29,643 bases of DNA from an uncultured Ilumatobacter sp. (GCA_938049325.1 CALICC010000367.1:1-29643); one strand, 5' to 3'; counted from the stretch's first letter, positions 7,507-16,431 are shown. The notes: generated by a model from the letters alone, not told the origin. A program made the numbers and translations.

Positions 7507-8490
7507 TCAAGCGAACAACGGTGACAGCGTGTTGCCGAGGAGCTCGACGCGGCCCTCCATGAAGCCGTTCGGGATCATGTTGATCGTGAACCCGTCGAGA
7601 CCGTCGTGCGCGGAGAGCAAGTTTGCGAAGTGCTCGCCGACTTCATCGGGACTCCCCCAGGTGATCAAGCCGAGCCACGGTGCCAGTTCCTCGTCGCTCA
7701 TGTTCGCTGCGTCGAAGCCGCGACGCGTGAAGAACGCAAGCATGTCGGCATACGCCTCGTCGTGCGTCGGAGCGATGCAGACGTTCTTCTGCTTCGACAC
7801 GGTGATCTCCGAGCGGTCGCGCCCGAGCCGGTCGCAGTGCTCGGCGAGTACCTCGAGCTTGTGCGCAACCTCGCTGTCGTCGCAAATGAGGTTGGACTCG
7901 TCGGCGTACTGCGCCACCATTCGCAGCGTCTTCTTCTCGCCGCTCCCGCCGATCATGACGGGCACCTTCGACACGGGTGGGGGCTCGTTCATGGCCTCCT
8001 TGGCGGTGTACCACGACCCGTCGAGGTTTGCCTTCTCACCGCGCAGCATCGGGATCACGATCTGCAGCGACTCCTCCAGCTTCTCGAAGCGGTCGGTGAA
8101 CGTGCCGAACTCGATGCCGAACGCGTCGTGCTCGAGCTCGAACCAACCGGCGCCGATGCCGAGCATCCCGCGCCCTTGCGACACGATGTCGAGCGTCGTC
8201 ACCGTCTTGGCGAGCACGGCAGGATTTCTGTACGTGTTCCCCGTGACCAGCGACGACAGCCGAACGTTCTTGGTCTCGCGCGCCAGACCCGAGAGCAACG
8301 AGTAGCACTCGAGCATGTAGTTCTGTGGGTCGCCGATCATCGGCAACTGATAGAAGTGATCCATCACCAGAACCGTGTCGAATCCCGACGAGTCAGCCTC
8401 GCGGGCTTGTTGCGCGACGCTGTCGAAGAGCTCAGCCGGGCCGACGCCCGGATACGTGAAGTTGGGAATCTGATAGCCGAGTCGCGTCAT
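7507..8490 (-). CDS. LLM-class (luciferase-like) F420-dependent oxidoreductase
   Basis: This 327-residue TIM-barrel protein belongs to the bacterial luciferase-like monooxygenase superfamily, in the actinobacterial group that generally uses coenzyme F420. Family features include the N-terminal segment LGYQIPNF, an MDHF motif after the second strand, the nitrogenous-flavin pocket region LGIGAGWFELEHDAFG, IGGSGEKKTLRMVAQYAD, and a C-terminal WGSPDEVGEHF. The F420 preference is inferred from family and from the F420 biosynthesis gene at 27981. Substrate cannot be predicted. A TAGCGT box ends 8 nt before the ATG. Downstream it is joined closely to the GNAT gene. Confidence 0.92.
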   Translation of the reverse strand: MTRLGYQIPNFTYPGVGPAELFDSVAQQAREADSSGFDTVLVMDHFYQLPMIGDPQNYMLECYSLLSGLARETKNVRLSSLVTGNTYRNPAVLAKTVTTLDIVSQGRGMLGIGAGWFELEHDAFGIEFGTFTDRFEKLEESLQIVIPMLRGEKANLDGSWYTAKEAMNEPPPVSKVPVMIGGSGEKKTLRMVAQYADESNLICDDSEVAHKLEVLAEHCDRLGRDRSEITVSKQKNVCIAPTHDEAYADMLAFFTRRGFDAANMSDEELAPWLGLITWGSPDEVGEHFANLLSAHDGLDGFTINMIPNGFMEGRVELLGNTLSPLFA

Positions 8491-8498
8491 GAAGACGC

Positions 8499-8504
8499 AC
8501 GCTA
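8499..8504 (-). promoter_or_regulatory. -10-like box of the LLM oxidoreductase gene
   Basis: TAGCGT on the minus strand ends 8 nt before the ATG at 8490. The same hexamer precedes the starts at 17514 and 17925. Confidence 0.45.
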
Positions 8505-8507
8505 GAC

Positions 8508-8525
8508 GAGCCCAGCTGCGGGCTC
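8508..8525 (-). promoter_or_regulatory. Inverted repeat between carotenoid oxygenase and LLM genes
   Basis: GAGCCC-N6-GGGCTC lies 16 bases after the carotenoid oxygenase stop and 3 bases upstream of the LLM -10-like box. It could be a weak terminator without a T tract or a small operator. Confidence 0.3.
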
Positions 8526-8540
8526 ACGAACTCCGAACCG

Positions 8541-9905
8541 TCAGTCGGCGAACCAGGAACCGTGGAAGCCGTTGGGCACGCGTTGCGGCAAGGCGACGGT
8601 CGCCACGGGTTCGGCAGCCATGTCGGTCGCGTCGAGCACGGTGAACTCCGACGAGTTCGTTGCCGGGTCGTAGACGAACGACATGATCCAGCCTTCGTCT
8701 TCACCCGCTCCGTCGCTGGCAGGCACGAACACAGGCTCCGACGTCGAACGGCCTGGACCGAAGTCGTGGAACGACTTCGAGTCGTTGACGACGTCGTACT
8801 TGACCACGCCGGTTGCGGCGTCGAGCGACGAGGTCTCGCCCGGCCGATTCGTGACCGCCCAGCCGTATCGGTTGGCAAGGCCTGTGCGGCGATCGTCGAT
8901 ACGGGGAAACGCGTGCTCGACGTCGTCGAGCTGCGTCTCGGTGACCGCGCCGGTGCGTAGATCGAAGCGCCAGCGCCACAGGTAGCACGGCTCGAAGGCG
9001 TCGGGGCTGCCGTCCCACATCGACGAGTGCCGGCCGGCATCGAGCACCACGACGTTGCCGTCGTCTTCCTCCCAGGCGTTGAGGATGTGGAACACGTAGC
9101 AGCTGTCGATGTCGAACCAGCGCGGCTGCGCAGGCGTGGATGAGCCGACGTTGCGACGGTCGAGGAGGCCGATGCGCGACCCGTTGCTGGGCTTCCACTC
9201 GAACGGCATACCGCCGGTCATCGCGAGGTCGATGTCGAACACGACCGGGAGGTCGAGGAAGATCGCGTGGTTCCGACTGATCGCGAAGTCGTGCATCATC
9301 ACCGGCGACGGAACGTTGATCGGCTGGCGGTGCGTGATCTGCCCGCTCGCGTCGGCGACGTAGTACGTCGCGTGCGGCTCCGACACGAGTTCGTAGCCGA
9401 AGAAGTGCATCTCGCCGGTTTCGGCACACACGTGCGGATGCGCCGTGAACGGCGTGTCGAGCACACCACCGAAATCGACCGATCCGAGTGTCTCGAGATC
9501 AGGCGACACTTCCATCGGGAAGCTGCCTTCCTCGACCGCGAGGATGCGACCGGCGTGGCGGATCACATGCGTGTTCGCGCGACCTGCAGACAGATCGAAC
9601 TCGAACGTCTCGGGATCGAAGCGCTCCTCGCCTGCGAGCAACTTCGTTCGGACCCAACGGTTTCGATACCACTCGGCCCTGCCGTCGCGGAGGCGGATGC
9701 CGTGCAACATGCCGTCACCGTCGAACCAGTGCGCGGGCGGCTCGCCCGACGGGTTCGCACCGTTGCGGAAGAAGCGTCCGCTCAGCTCAGGCGGCAATGC
9801 ACCGACGATGTCGAGGTCAACCGCCTCGACCTCCTCGGCGACGGGCGCGTAGTTGCCCTTCATGTAGAACGGCAGATCTGTCGTGGTGTCGTCGATCGCG
9901 GTCAT
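8541..9905 (-). CDS. Carotenoid cleavage oxygenase family protein (RPE65/ACO-like)
   Basis: A 454-residue member of the carotenoid oxygenase family, non-heme Fe(II) beta-propeller enzymes that split a carbon-carbon double bond of carotenoids, apocarotenoids or stilbenes with O2. The four iron-binding histidines are in AHPHVC (H156), MHDFAI (H205), VFHILN (H273) and the C-terminal FHGSW (H448). The N-terminal GRFFRNGANP and DGDGMLHGI segments are also typical. Length matches the bacterial family (about 450-490). AATGCT ends 6 nt before the ATG. No carotenoid biosynthesis genes are nearby, so the substrate is open; lignostilbene-type activity is an alternative. Confidence 0.95.
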   Translation of the reverse strand: MTAIDDTTTDLPFYMKGNYAPVAEEVEAVDLDIVGALPPELSGRFFRNGANPSGEPPAHWFDGDGMLHGIRLRDGRAEWYRNRWVRTKLLAGEERFDPETFEFDLSAGRANTHVIRHAGRILAVEEGSFPMEVSPDLETLGSVDFGGVLDTPFTAHPHVCAETGEMHFFGYELVSEPHATYYVADASGQITHRQPINVPSPVMMHDFAISRNHAIFLDLPVVFDIDLAMTGGMPFEWKPSNGSRIGLLDRRNVGSSTPAQPRWFDIDSCYVFHILNAWEEDDGNVVVLDAGRHSSMWDGSPDAFEPCYLWRWRFDLRTGAVTETQLDDVEHAFPRIDDRRTGLANRYGWAVTNRPGETSSLDAATGVVKYDVVNDSKSFHDFGPGRSTSEPVFVPASDGAGEDEGWIMSFVYDPATNSSEFTVLDATDMAAEPVATVALPQRVPNGFHGSWFAD

Positions 9906-9911
9906 GTGACA

Positions 9912-9917
9912 AGCATT
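9912..9917 (-). promoter_or_regulatory. -10-like box of the carotenoid oxygenase gene
   Basis: AATGCT on the minus strand ends 6 nt before the ATG at 9905, and no Shine-Dalgarno is present. Confidence 0.35.
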
Positions 9918-9970
9918 CCACGCTCAGCAGCCCCGCCCGTTACGCAACGCGGCGGACGCCCGTGGTGACG

Positions 9971-11083
9971 TCAGACCGAGATGAGGTTGTGGTCGGAGTT
10001 GTTGAGCGAGCGACAACCATCGTCGGTGGTCACGGCGATGTCTTCGAGGCGCATGCCCCACTTGCCGGGGATGTAGATGCCCGGCTCGACGCTGAACGCG
10101 TGGCCGACTTCGAGCGGCAGCTCGTTGCCTTCGATGATGTACGGATCCTCATGGGCTTCGAGGCCGATGCCGTGGCCGGTGCGATGGATGAAGTACTCCC
10201 CGTACCCGGCTTCGTCGATGATCTGACGCGCCGCACGATCGACGTCCTGGCACGGCGTCCCGGCCGTTGCCGCAGCCACCCCTGCCGCCTGTGCTTCGTA
10301 CAGCACGGCGTACGCCTCTGCGATGTCGCTCGGGATCTCACCGGTGACGACACAGCGCGTGGTGTCGGAGCAGTAGCCGTTCATGGTGCCACCGAAGTCG
10401 CACAGCACGATCTCGTTCTCGCGAATGACACGCGAGCCGGGGTGATGATGCGGACTGGATGCGTTTTCCCCTGCCGCAACGATCGCGAAGTTCACCCGCT
10501 GGTGTCCTTCTTCGACGATGCGACGGCCCAGGTAACTCGACACCTCGGCCTCCGTCTTGCCGACGAGCGGAATCTCGCCGCGCTGGAGCTCGCCGGCGAT
10601 CGTGTCGACCGCTGCGCCCGCAGCGGCGAGCGCGGCGATCTCGGCGGCGTCTTTCGCCATGCGCAAGGCGCCGACGACGTCAACCGACCGGGTAAACGTG
10701 GCGCCCGGGAGATGCGGCAGCAATTCGACCAGGAAACGCGCCCACATCTGGTCGCCGACCGCGATGCGTGACGAACCGGCCGCCAGCTTCCCGACCATGG
10801 CCGAGGGGTCGTCGGTCTCGGCCCACGGAACCAAGTCGAACACACCCGGCTGCTCGGTGACCCGGGCAGCTTCGAGCCCCGGGATCAGCAGCTTGGCATC
10901 ACCCTCGCGCGGGACCACGAGCATCGTCAGACGTTCCAACGGCATGGCTTCGTACCCGGTCAGATACGGGAGATCGTGGCCGACCGAGAGGAGGACGGTG
11001 TCAACATCGTGTTCGGTCATCGAGGACCGCACACGCGCGAGGCGGTCGAGGTACACGGATGTGTCGAGGGTCGGAGCACTCAT
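9971..11083 (-). CDS. M24-family metallopeptidase (Xaa-Pro aminopeptidase/dipeptidase-like)
   Basis: A 370-residue pita-bread-fold peptidase with an N-terminal creatinase-like domain (about 1-135) and a C-terminal M24 catalytic domain. The five metal ligands of the dinuclear centre are all present: D229 (CDFGG), D240 (CSDTTR), H304 (RTGHGIG), E333 (SVEPGIY) and E347 (RLEDI). This layout matches Xaa-Pro dipeptidases (PepQ-like) that remove residues N-terminal to proline in the cytoplasm. CAGACT ends 6 nt before the ATG. It is flanked by genes with their own -10-like boxes and so is probably monocistronic. Confidence 0.95.
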   Translation of the reverse strand: MSAPTLDTSVYLDRLARVRSSMTEHDVDTVLLSVGHDLPYLTGYEAMPLERLTMLVVPREGDAKLLIPGLEAARVTEQPGVFDLVPWAETDDPSAMVGKLAAGSSRIAVGDQMWARFLVELLPHLPGATFTRSVDVVGALRMAKDAAEIAALAAAGAAVDTIAGELQRGEIPLVGKTEAEVSSYLGRRIVEEGHQRVNFAIVAAGENASSPHHHPGSRVIRENEIVLCDFGGTMNGYCSDTTRCVVTGEIPSDIAEAYAVLYEAQAAGVAAATAGTPCQDVDRAARQIIDEAGYGEYFIHRTGHGIGLEAHEDPYIIEGNELPLEVGHAFSVEPGIYIPGKWGMRLEDIAVTTDDGCRSLNNSDHNLISV

Positions 11084-11089
11084 GACGCG

Positions 11090-11095
11090 AGTCTG
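11090..11095 (-). promoter_or_regulatory. -10-like box of the M24 peptidase gene
   Basis: CAGACT on the minus strand ends 6 nt before the ATG at 11083. Confidence 0.35.
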
Positions 11096-11121
11096 CCACC
11101 GCGCCGGTTGAAGCGCTCGAC

Positions 11122-12024
11122 TCAGTTGTTGCGTTCGACGCCCGAGCCTTCGGCCGGAATCGAACCGAGACGGCCTGCGTTGAAGTCGTCGATCGCCTGC
11201 ACGATCTCGTCGCGGGTGTTCATCACGAACGGCCCATACCGAGCAATCGGCTCACCGATCGGGCGACCACCGAGCAACAGCACCTCTGCGGGCTCCGAAC
11301 CGGCGGCCGACACGGTCACCGCACCCGACGACCGTTCGAACGCCACGAGTTGCCCACTCGACGCCTCGGCGTCGTTGGCCACCGCAGAACCGTCGAACAC
11401 GTGAACAAGCGCAGTCTCGCCGTCGGCGACATTCCACTGGACGGTGTCGCCGGCATGCAAGGTGGCGTGGGCATAGGTGATCGGGATCGACGTCTCGACC
11501 GGACCGACGTGTCCGGCGACCGTTCCGGCAAGCACGCGGAGCATGCCGCCGTGATCGAGGCTGGCGCGTGTGAACTCGTCGGCTTCGAACCCCTGGTAGC
11601 GCGGCGGAATCATCTTGTCGGCGGCGGGCAGGTTGACCCAGATCTGGAACCCGTGGTTGCGGCCACCGCGCTGCTGCATCTCTTCGGTGGGCATCTCGCT
11701 GTGGATCACGCCGGACCCAGCGGTCATCCACTGCACCGCCCCGGGACGGATGACTCCGACTGCACCGGTCGAGTCGCGGTGCTCCATCGCTCCGTCGAGC
11801 ATGTAGGTCACGGTTTCGAAGCCTCGATGTGGATGGTCGGGCGCACCGATGGCCTCGCCCGGTCCGTAGTCGACCGGGCCCATCTCATCGAGCAGGAGGA
11901 AGGGGTCGAAGTGATCGACGGCCGCTGTTGGGAACGGTCGACGTACGACGAAACCCCCGCCTTCGGTCTGGCGATGCGCGGTGACGATCTGCTCGACCGG
12001 ACGAAGAACGGTGGTGGAGGTCAT
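11122..12024 (-). CDS. Pirin family protein
   Basis: A 300-residue bicupin of the pirin family. The N-terminal cupin carries the metal site: H64 and H66 in DHPHRGFETVTY, H108 and E110 in VIHSE, equivalent to the Fe ligands of human pirin. The C-terminal pirin_C cupin contains VLLLGGRPIGEPIARYGPF, a family signature. Bacterial pirins include quercetin 2,3-dioxygenases and proteins that modulate central metabolism; which applies here is unknown. TAGGCT ends 6 nt before the ATG. It stands alone between the M24 and methyltransferase genes. Confidence 0.96.
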   Translation of the reverse strand: MTSTTVLRPVEQIVTAHRQTEGGGFVVRRPFPTAAVDHFDPFLLLDEMGPVDYGPGEAIGAPDHPHRGFETVTYMLDGAMEHRDSTGAVGVIRPGAVQWMTAGSGVIHSEMPTEEMQQRGGRNHGFQIWVNLPAADKMIPPRYQGFEADEFTRASLDHGGMLRVLAGTVAGHVGPVETSIPITYAHATLHAGDTVQWNVADGETALVHVFDGSAVANDAEASSGQLVAFERSSGAVTVSAAGSEPAEVLLLGGRPIGEPIARYGPFVMNTRDEIVQAIDDFNAGRLGSIPAEGSGVERNN

Positions 12025-12030
12025 GTCGAC

Positions 12031-12036
12031 AGCCTA
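12031..12036 (-). promoter_or_regulatory. -10-like box of the pirin gene
   Basis: TAGGCT on the minus strand ends 6 nt before the ATG at 12024. Confidence 0.45.
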
Positions 12037-12070
12037 CCAGTTCCTTGCGTGCGCAACTATTGGTGTTGAC

Positions 12071-12955
12071 TCAGGAACGAAGCGACTCGAACAGGTCAAT
12101 CGAGCCGCGTTCGAACCAAGCCGTCCCATCGATCACGCCCGCACCCCGCGTGATCTTGATCCATCCCTGGGTGATCTCGACGCTGCGGACAATGTCAGCG
12201 GTCTCGGCAGAAAGATGAACGAGCTCGAGGGCGAGGCGAGACAGCGGCCGATCGACGTTCACAGCACCAACCCGCCGCGCTGCTCGCTGCACATCTGTTT
12301 CGCTTGGATTCGGACCGCGCATCAGCCCCGCGAGTTCGTCATCGATCCCATCGAGGTTGCCGGCGATCGCCTCCGCGTGCGCCTTCCATTCAGTGCTGCG
12401 GTCGACGATCGAGCGAAGCACCGTTGCGAGCAACGTGTGTTCGGCGGCCCAGTCCTCGATCACGTACATCCCGCCCTCTCGAAGCAGCGGGAAAACCATC
12501 TCGAGCGTTCGACGAGTTGGTCCGAAGATATGAGATGCATCATCGATGACCAGATCAAGTGGCTCGGTTCCGAACTCGCGATTGAGGATCTCGACAACGA
12601 CCTGATCTCCCTGATCGACACCGAGAAACGGTCGGACCACGTCGGCGAGACCAGCTTGCTCAAGGTGAGCGCGCAGCACCGGCAGCTCGTTGTCGCTCAG
12701 GTCGAAAGCGACCAACTTCTCGGGCTGAGCGATTGCCGCCGAAAGGCTGATACTGCCGCCACGGAAGATGCCGAATTCGACGATGCGGCGCGGCTCGACT
12801 TCGCGGAGTAGCTCGTCGAGCTGCTCGATGAGTACCCGCGACTTGAAGACGGGAGGCGTCCCGAATTGATTGGATGACGGAGGTGGAACCGCGTACACGA
12901 ACGTGTGATCGCCAACCGTGACCTCGCCGGGCGCGGTGAAGTCGACCGTTTGCAC
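12071..12955 (-). CDS. Class I SAM-dependent methyltransferase (CmcI/Methyltransf_24-like)
   Basis: The protein (294 residues from 12955) has a Rossmann-type SAM-binding core: motif I EFGIFRGG (E60-G67), an acidic strand end FDLSD (84-88), LVIDDASH with D138, D139 and H142, and a following helix and strand ending GGMYVIEDW (161-169). The DDxSH plus EDW pattern resembles CmcI-like and sugar/antibiotic O-methyltransferases. The open frame extends to 13102 but would overlap the upstream gene by 76 bases. TACGGT ends 7 nt before the GTG at 12955, which decides the start; GTG at 12961 is the alternative. Acceptor substrate is unknown. It lies 71 bases after the anchored protein gene and probably has its own promoter. 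Confidence 0.85.
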   Translation of the reverse strand: MQTVDFTAPGEVTVGDHTFVYAVPPPSSNQFGTPPVFKSRVLIEQLDELLREVEPRRIVEFGIFRGGSISLSAAIAQPEKLVAFDLSDNELPVLRAHLEQAGLADVVRPFLGVDQGDQVVVEILNREFGTEPLDLVIDDASHIFGPTRRTLEMVFPLLREGGMYVIEDWAAEHTLLATVLRSIVDRSTEWKAHAEAIAGNLDGIDDELAGLMRGPNPSETDVQRAARRVGAVNVDRPLSRLALELVHLSAETADIVRSVEITQGWIKITRGAGVIDGTAWFERGSIDLFESLRS

Positions 12956-12962
12956 GCTCACG

Positions 12963-12968
12963 ACCGTA
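12963..12968 (-). promoter_or_regulatory. -10-like box of the methyltransferase gene
   Basis: TACGGT on the minus strand ends 7 nt before the GTG at 12955 (1 nt before the alternative GTG at 12961). Confidence 0.4.
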
Positions 12969-13026
12969 GCGTTCGCCGCTTCCGTCAGGCGCGATCCAAA
13001 GCATTGAACCGTTTCGGTGACCTGGT

Positions 13027-14346
13027 CTAGCCCTCGTACCGGAGTGGTCCAGCTCCACACGGCTGCACTGGATTGCAGTCGTACGCCCGGTCGTACGACC
13101 ATCGCAGTTCGTCAAAGTCCCGAATGATCCGGTCCACCTCCGCCGCCGGCATTGGCTGAAGAACCTCGGTGGCTTTCCCCGGGTCACACATGCCGGACGC
13201 CAGCGCGAGGTCCTGACAGATCGTCTGGCGGGTGACCTGCCAACGATCGCCGTTGAAGACGGCCTGACCAAAGCGACCGGCAAAGGTCCCGGTCGGAGCA
13301 TCGATCGTGTACCGGAACCACGCCGTGGCCGGATCGGTGAAGACGACCTCGTCGATCCTGTATGTGGCAGCTGCCGCAGACTCGGCGAAGTTGCCGGCGT
13401 TCATCTGGTCGACCGCGGCGTCGACACCGGTGTAGTCATCGAGCAGGTCCCGCGGTCGCTCCTCGTCGGGAATCGATCGGTCGACGAGCAGTGCGTGCGT
13501 CTCACGGACCTCCTGCTCGGCGGCGACCACATCAGCGGGCTGCCCACCGGGTTCGGGCAACGGCAACCCGTGAAACTCCCCAGCGAAACATTCAGCGGGC
13601 GTGCGCACCACGTCGTCCGGGTAGATGTCGCCGTCGCCTGTCCGAAGCGCAGGATCGCTGAACTCGGTGGCCGAGTCCAGGTCGTCATAGCCGACTTCGA
13701 TCACGGCCACGCCGTTGCGGAACTCGGCGACGTCAGCATCAGCGCTCGCCCCGGCGAGGCCAAGCTCGAGCGCCGGACCATTCGTGCGCACCACGAGTCG
13801 CGTGCCGGCCTCGAAATCAGCGCCATACGAGTAGTGCACCGACGTCGGGTACTGATCCGACAACGGGAACGAGTACAGGACGTCCCATCGAGACCGGTCG
13901 AAACGGGCGCCCGAAGACACGCCGACGAAGAGGGCCGGCTCGCTGAGACATGTTTCCGTGGATCCCGTTGGCGCAACCCACTCGATGTCGAACAGTTCGC
14001 CGTAGCTCACGTCGCTCTCGCGAATTTCGAACGTCGCGCCACTCGGCAAGACCCGCTCGTAGATCACGGTGGTGTGCTCGAGAAAGTCAGCGGCCGGGTC
14101 GGGGATGTCCGGATCGAACTCGGCATCCGTTCTCGGCAATTGAACAAGGCCCGAGTCACCCTCGACGAGGTCACCCGCGAGTGGATCGGTGGACGCCGGT
14201 TGTCCGCTGACCGCCGGTACCGGGTCGTCTTCAATCCGCGTGAACCACGCGAGGAGCCCGACCACGAGGACGATCGCGACGCAAAGACCCACGATTCGCT
14301 GCCAGTTGGTGTCACGACCAGATGCGGTACCGGCGTCGTGCTCCAT
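13027..14346 (-). CDS. Membrane-anchored protein of unknown function, possible NTF2-like C-terminal domain
   Basis: A 439-residue protein with a short cytoplasmic N-terminus, one transmembrane helix (about 17-36, IVGLCVAIVLVVGLLAWF) and a large, acidic extracytoplasmic part. The middle (about 90-260) is beta-rich and unrecognised. Residues about 330-410 have the pattern of an NTF2-like or SnoaL-like fold common in actinobacterial exported proteins (VVFTDPATAWFRYTI, then W-Q-V-T-R-Q-T-I-C). It contains several Cys that could pair outside the cell. Its ATG shares one base with the stop of the fructosamine-kinase-family gene (TGATG), so it belongs to the KhtT-KhtU-kinase operon. Function is unknown. 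Confidence 0.8.
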   Translation of the reverse strand: MEHDAGTASGRDTNWQRIVGLCVAIVLVVGLLAWFTRIEDDPVPAVSGQPASTDPLAGDLVEGDSGLVQLPRTDAEFDPDIPDPAADFLEHTTVIYERVLPSGATFEIRESDVSYGELFDIEWVAPTGSTETCLSEPALFVGVSSGARFDRSRWDVLYSFPLSDQYPTSVHYSYGADFEAGTRLVVRTNGPALELGLAGASADADVAEFRNGVAVIEVGYDDLDSATEFSDPALRTGDGDIYPDDVVRTPAECFAGEFHGLPLPEPGGQPADVVAAEQEVRETHALLVDRSIPDEERPRDLLDDYTGVDAAVDQMNAGNFAESAAAATYRIDEVVFTDPATAWFRYTIDAPTGTFAGRFGQAVFNGDRWQVTRQTICQDLALASGMCDPGKATEVLQPMPAAEVDRIIRDFDELRWSYDRAYDCNPVQPCGAGPLRYEG

Positions 14347-15236
14347 CAATCGATCGTATCGAACTCGCCGATCGCGTCGAGCGCCCGCTCGACCGCTCCG
14401 GGGTATCCCCCGTCGAACTTGATCGCGTGGACGACCAGCGGCGCGAGCTGATGCAATGGCACACGCTCCTCCCAGCCATCCGCGAGCGGGAACTCGTCGT
14501 CGTAGGCACCGAAGCACGCGGCGCCGAACCCGCCGAACAGCCGCATCATCGCCAGGTCGAACTCTCGATGTCCACCGTGTGCGGCGGGGTCGATCAGCCA
14601 ATTGCCGCCCGACGAGTCGACCAGGCGGTTCCCCGCCCAGAGGTCGCCGTGAAGCCGAGCGGCAGGCTCGTCGGCGGCGCCGAACTCATCGAGCCGTTCC
14701 GCCACCTTGACGAGTCGGTCGATGGCTCCCGGCGGCAAGGCCTGCTCGTCCGCGCTCAGTCGAGCCAACGGCAGCAGCCGGTTCGACGCATAGAACTCCG
14801 CCCACGTGGCACACGGTTCGTTCGGGAGCGCTCGGCTACCCGTGGTTCGGCGATCGCTTCGCCCGAAGCACGGAGCACCCGACCGATGCAGCTCCGCGAG
14901 CCCGCGTCCGAAGTCGACGTCGGTCGACGCCATGGGCGCACCCTCGTCGATCCATTCGAGCACGAGCAAGCCCGGCTCGACCGCAACGACGCGCGCGACG
15001 TCGATTGTCGACGAGCCACTTAGGCCATCGGCGAGCCACGTGAGCCCCGCCGACTCGGTTTCGAAGAACATCGGCGGCGGGTCGCTGTGGGTCTTGGCAA
15101 AGACCACTCGCCCATCGTCGAGCACCACCCGTCGCGCGTCGGCGACGTCTCCCCCACCGACCCGACTCACCTCGAGCACGTCCGCGTCGAGCACAGCTCG
15201 AAGCCGATCCTCGAAGCTCGACGGTTCGCCACTCAC
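14346..15236 (-). CDS. Fructosamine/ketosamine-3-kinase family protein
   Basis: A 296-residue aminoglycoside-phosphotransferase-fold kinase of the fructosamine kinase family, which phosphorylates sugar-amine adducts (Amadori products) so that they decay and free the amine. Seen here: the ATP-binding lysine in FAK (K48) with E60 in FETESAGLTWL, hinge segment LEWI (93-96), catalytic loop LHGDLWAGN (D198, N203), and the metal-binding LIDPA (D216) followed by HGGHREFDLAMMRLFGGF, which is diagnostic for the family. GTG at 15234-15236 overlaps the antiporter stop (GTGA), so it is translationally coupled to khtU. Bacterial members may act on ribulosamines or free glycated amines; the exact substrate is not known. 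Confidence 0.93.
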   Translation of the reverse strand: MSGEPSSFEDRLRAVLDADVLEVSRVGGGDVADARRVVLDDGRVVFAKTHSDPPPMFFETESAGLTWLADGLSGSSTIDVARVVAVEPGLLVLEWIDEGAPMASTDVDFGRGLAELHRSGAPCFGRSDRRTTGSRALPNEPCATWAEFYASNRLLPLARLSADEQALPPGAIDRLVKVAERLDEFGAADEPAARLHGDLWAGNRLVDSSGGNWLIDPAAHGGHREFDLAMMRLFGGFGAACFGAYDDEFPLADGWEERVPLHQLAPLVVHAIKFDGGYPGAVERALDAIGEFDTID

Positions 15237-16426
15237 GCCGGCACGGGAGTGCTCGGCGCAGCGGGTTTCCGAACGAGTCGATCGGCGTACTTGGCTGCAA
15301 TTGGGCCGCCGATGGCCGTCGCGAGCACATAGGTGGCCACCAGCGCACCGAGTTCGGGCCCATCGACCAGATCGGCCCCGAGCGCCGCGATCACGATCGA
15401 GAACTCTCCGCGTGCGATCAACGTCGCACCAGCGCGCACCCGGCCTTTCTTTCCAGCTCCGACCTGGCGGGCAGCAAACCAGCCGGTGGCCAACTTCGTC
15501 AGCGCGGTGAAAAGCGCGAGACCGAGGCCGGGAAGAAGCCATTCGATGAGATCAGCAGGGTCGACCTGGAACGAGAAGAAGATGAAGAACACCGCCGCGA
15601 ACAGGTCACGCAACGGCGAGATCAACGTCATCGCCCGCTCCTCCGTCTTTCCCGACAGGCCGAGTCCGACGAGGAACGCCCCGATGGCGCCCGACACGTC
15701 GAGCTGCTGCGCAATGCCGGCAACCAACAGCGTGATCCCGAACACGGACAACAGCAGCGACTCGTCGGACCCACCGGCGAGCAGGTCACTCATCCGAGCT
15801 CCGTAGCGCAGTGCGAGCAGCAGGATCACGGTCACGACAACGAGCGCAACCGCCACGTTGAAGCTGGTCGCCGCGACCGTGCCACCGACGATGAGCGCCG
15901 CGACGACGGGCAGGTACACGGCCATCGCGAGGTCCTCGACCACGAGCAAATTGAGGACGGCAGGGGTTTCGCGAAACCCGAGCCTCCCGAGATCACTCAG
16001 CACCTTGGAGACCACGCCCGACGAACTCACCCACGTCGCTCCGCCGAGCAACACTGCGGTCAGCGGCGACCACCCCATCAACAGCCCGAACCCGACTCCT
16101 GGGAGTGCGTTGAGCAGCATGTCGACCACCCCTGCGAGCACGCCGGTCCGCAACCCCTCGCGCAACTCGACATCGGAGTATTCGAGTCCGAGCGTGAACA
16201 GCAGTAGCAGGACGCCGATCTCGGCGACGACCGAGATGAACGACTCGCTCACATCGAGCTGGACGACACCACCTTCGCCCAGCAGCAGCCCGGCCAGCAG
16301 ATACAGCGGCACCGCAGAGATGCCGAGTCGTCCGGCCAGGCGCGACAGCAACGCGAGGCCGACGGCCAGCGCGCCGATCTCGACGAAGGCCAGTGCAGCT
16401 TCGGAACTTCCTGCTGCGAAAATCAC
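15233..16426 (-). CDS. CPA2-type K+/H+ antiporter, KhtU-like
   Basis: A 397-residue integral membrane protein of the monovalent cation:proton antiporter-2 (Kef/KhtU) family with about 12-13 helices. Typical segments are LFTLGLEYSD (helix 3-4), WVSSSGVVSKVLSDL, LNLLVVEDLAMAVYLPV, GAFLVGLGLSG and ARGEFSIVIAAL. Unlike KefB/KefC it has no fused RCK_N domain, ending after the membrane part with a short basic tail. The separate KhtT-like protein is encoded 5 bases upstream, as in the Bacillus KhtTU pair, so the two should form one K+ efflux unit. Start is GTG at 16424-16426. Confidence 0.93.
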   Translation of the reverse strand: MIFAAGSSEAALAFVEIGALAVGLALLSRLAGRLGISAVPLYLLAGLLLGEGGVVQLDVSESFISVVAEIGVLLLLFTLGLEYSDVELREGLRTGVLAGVVDMLLNALPGVGFGLLMGWSPLTAVLLGGATWVSSSGVVSKVLSDLGRLGFRETPAVLNLLVVEDLAMAVYLPVVAALIVGGTVAATSFNVAVALVVVTVILLLALRYGARMSDLLAGGSDESLLLSVFGITLLVAGIAQQLDVSGAIGAFLVGLGLSGKTEERAMTLISPLRDLFAAVFFIFFSFQVDPADLIEWLLPGLGLALFTALTKLATGWFAARQVGAGKKGRVRAGATLIARGEFSIVIAALGADLVDGPELGALVATYVLATAIGGPIAAKYADRLVRKPAAPSTPVPA

Positions 16427-16431
16427 CGCGC

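Noticed and set aside
12956..13102. N-terminal extension of the methyltransferase to 13102
   Set aside because: It would overlap the end of the upstream gene by 76 bases. A GTG with a -10-like box at leaderless spacing exists at 12955.
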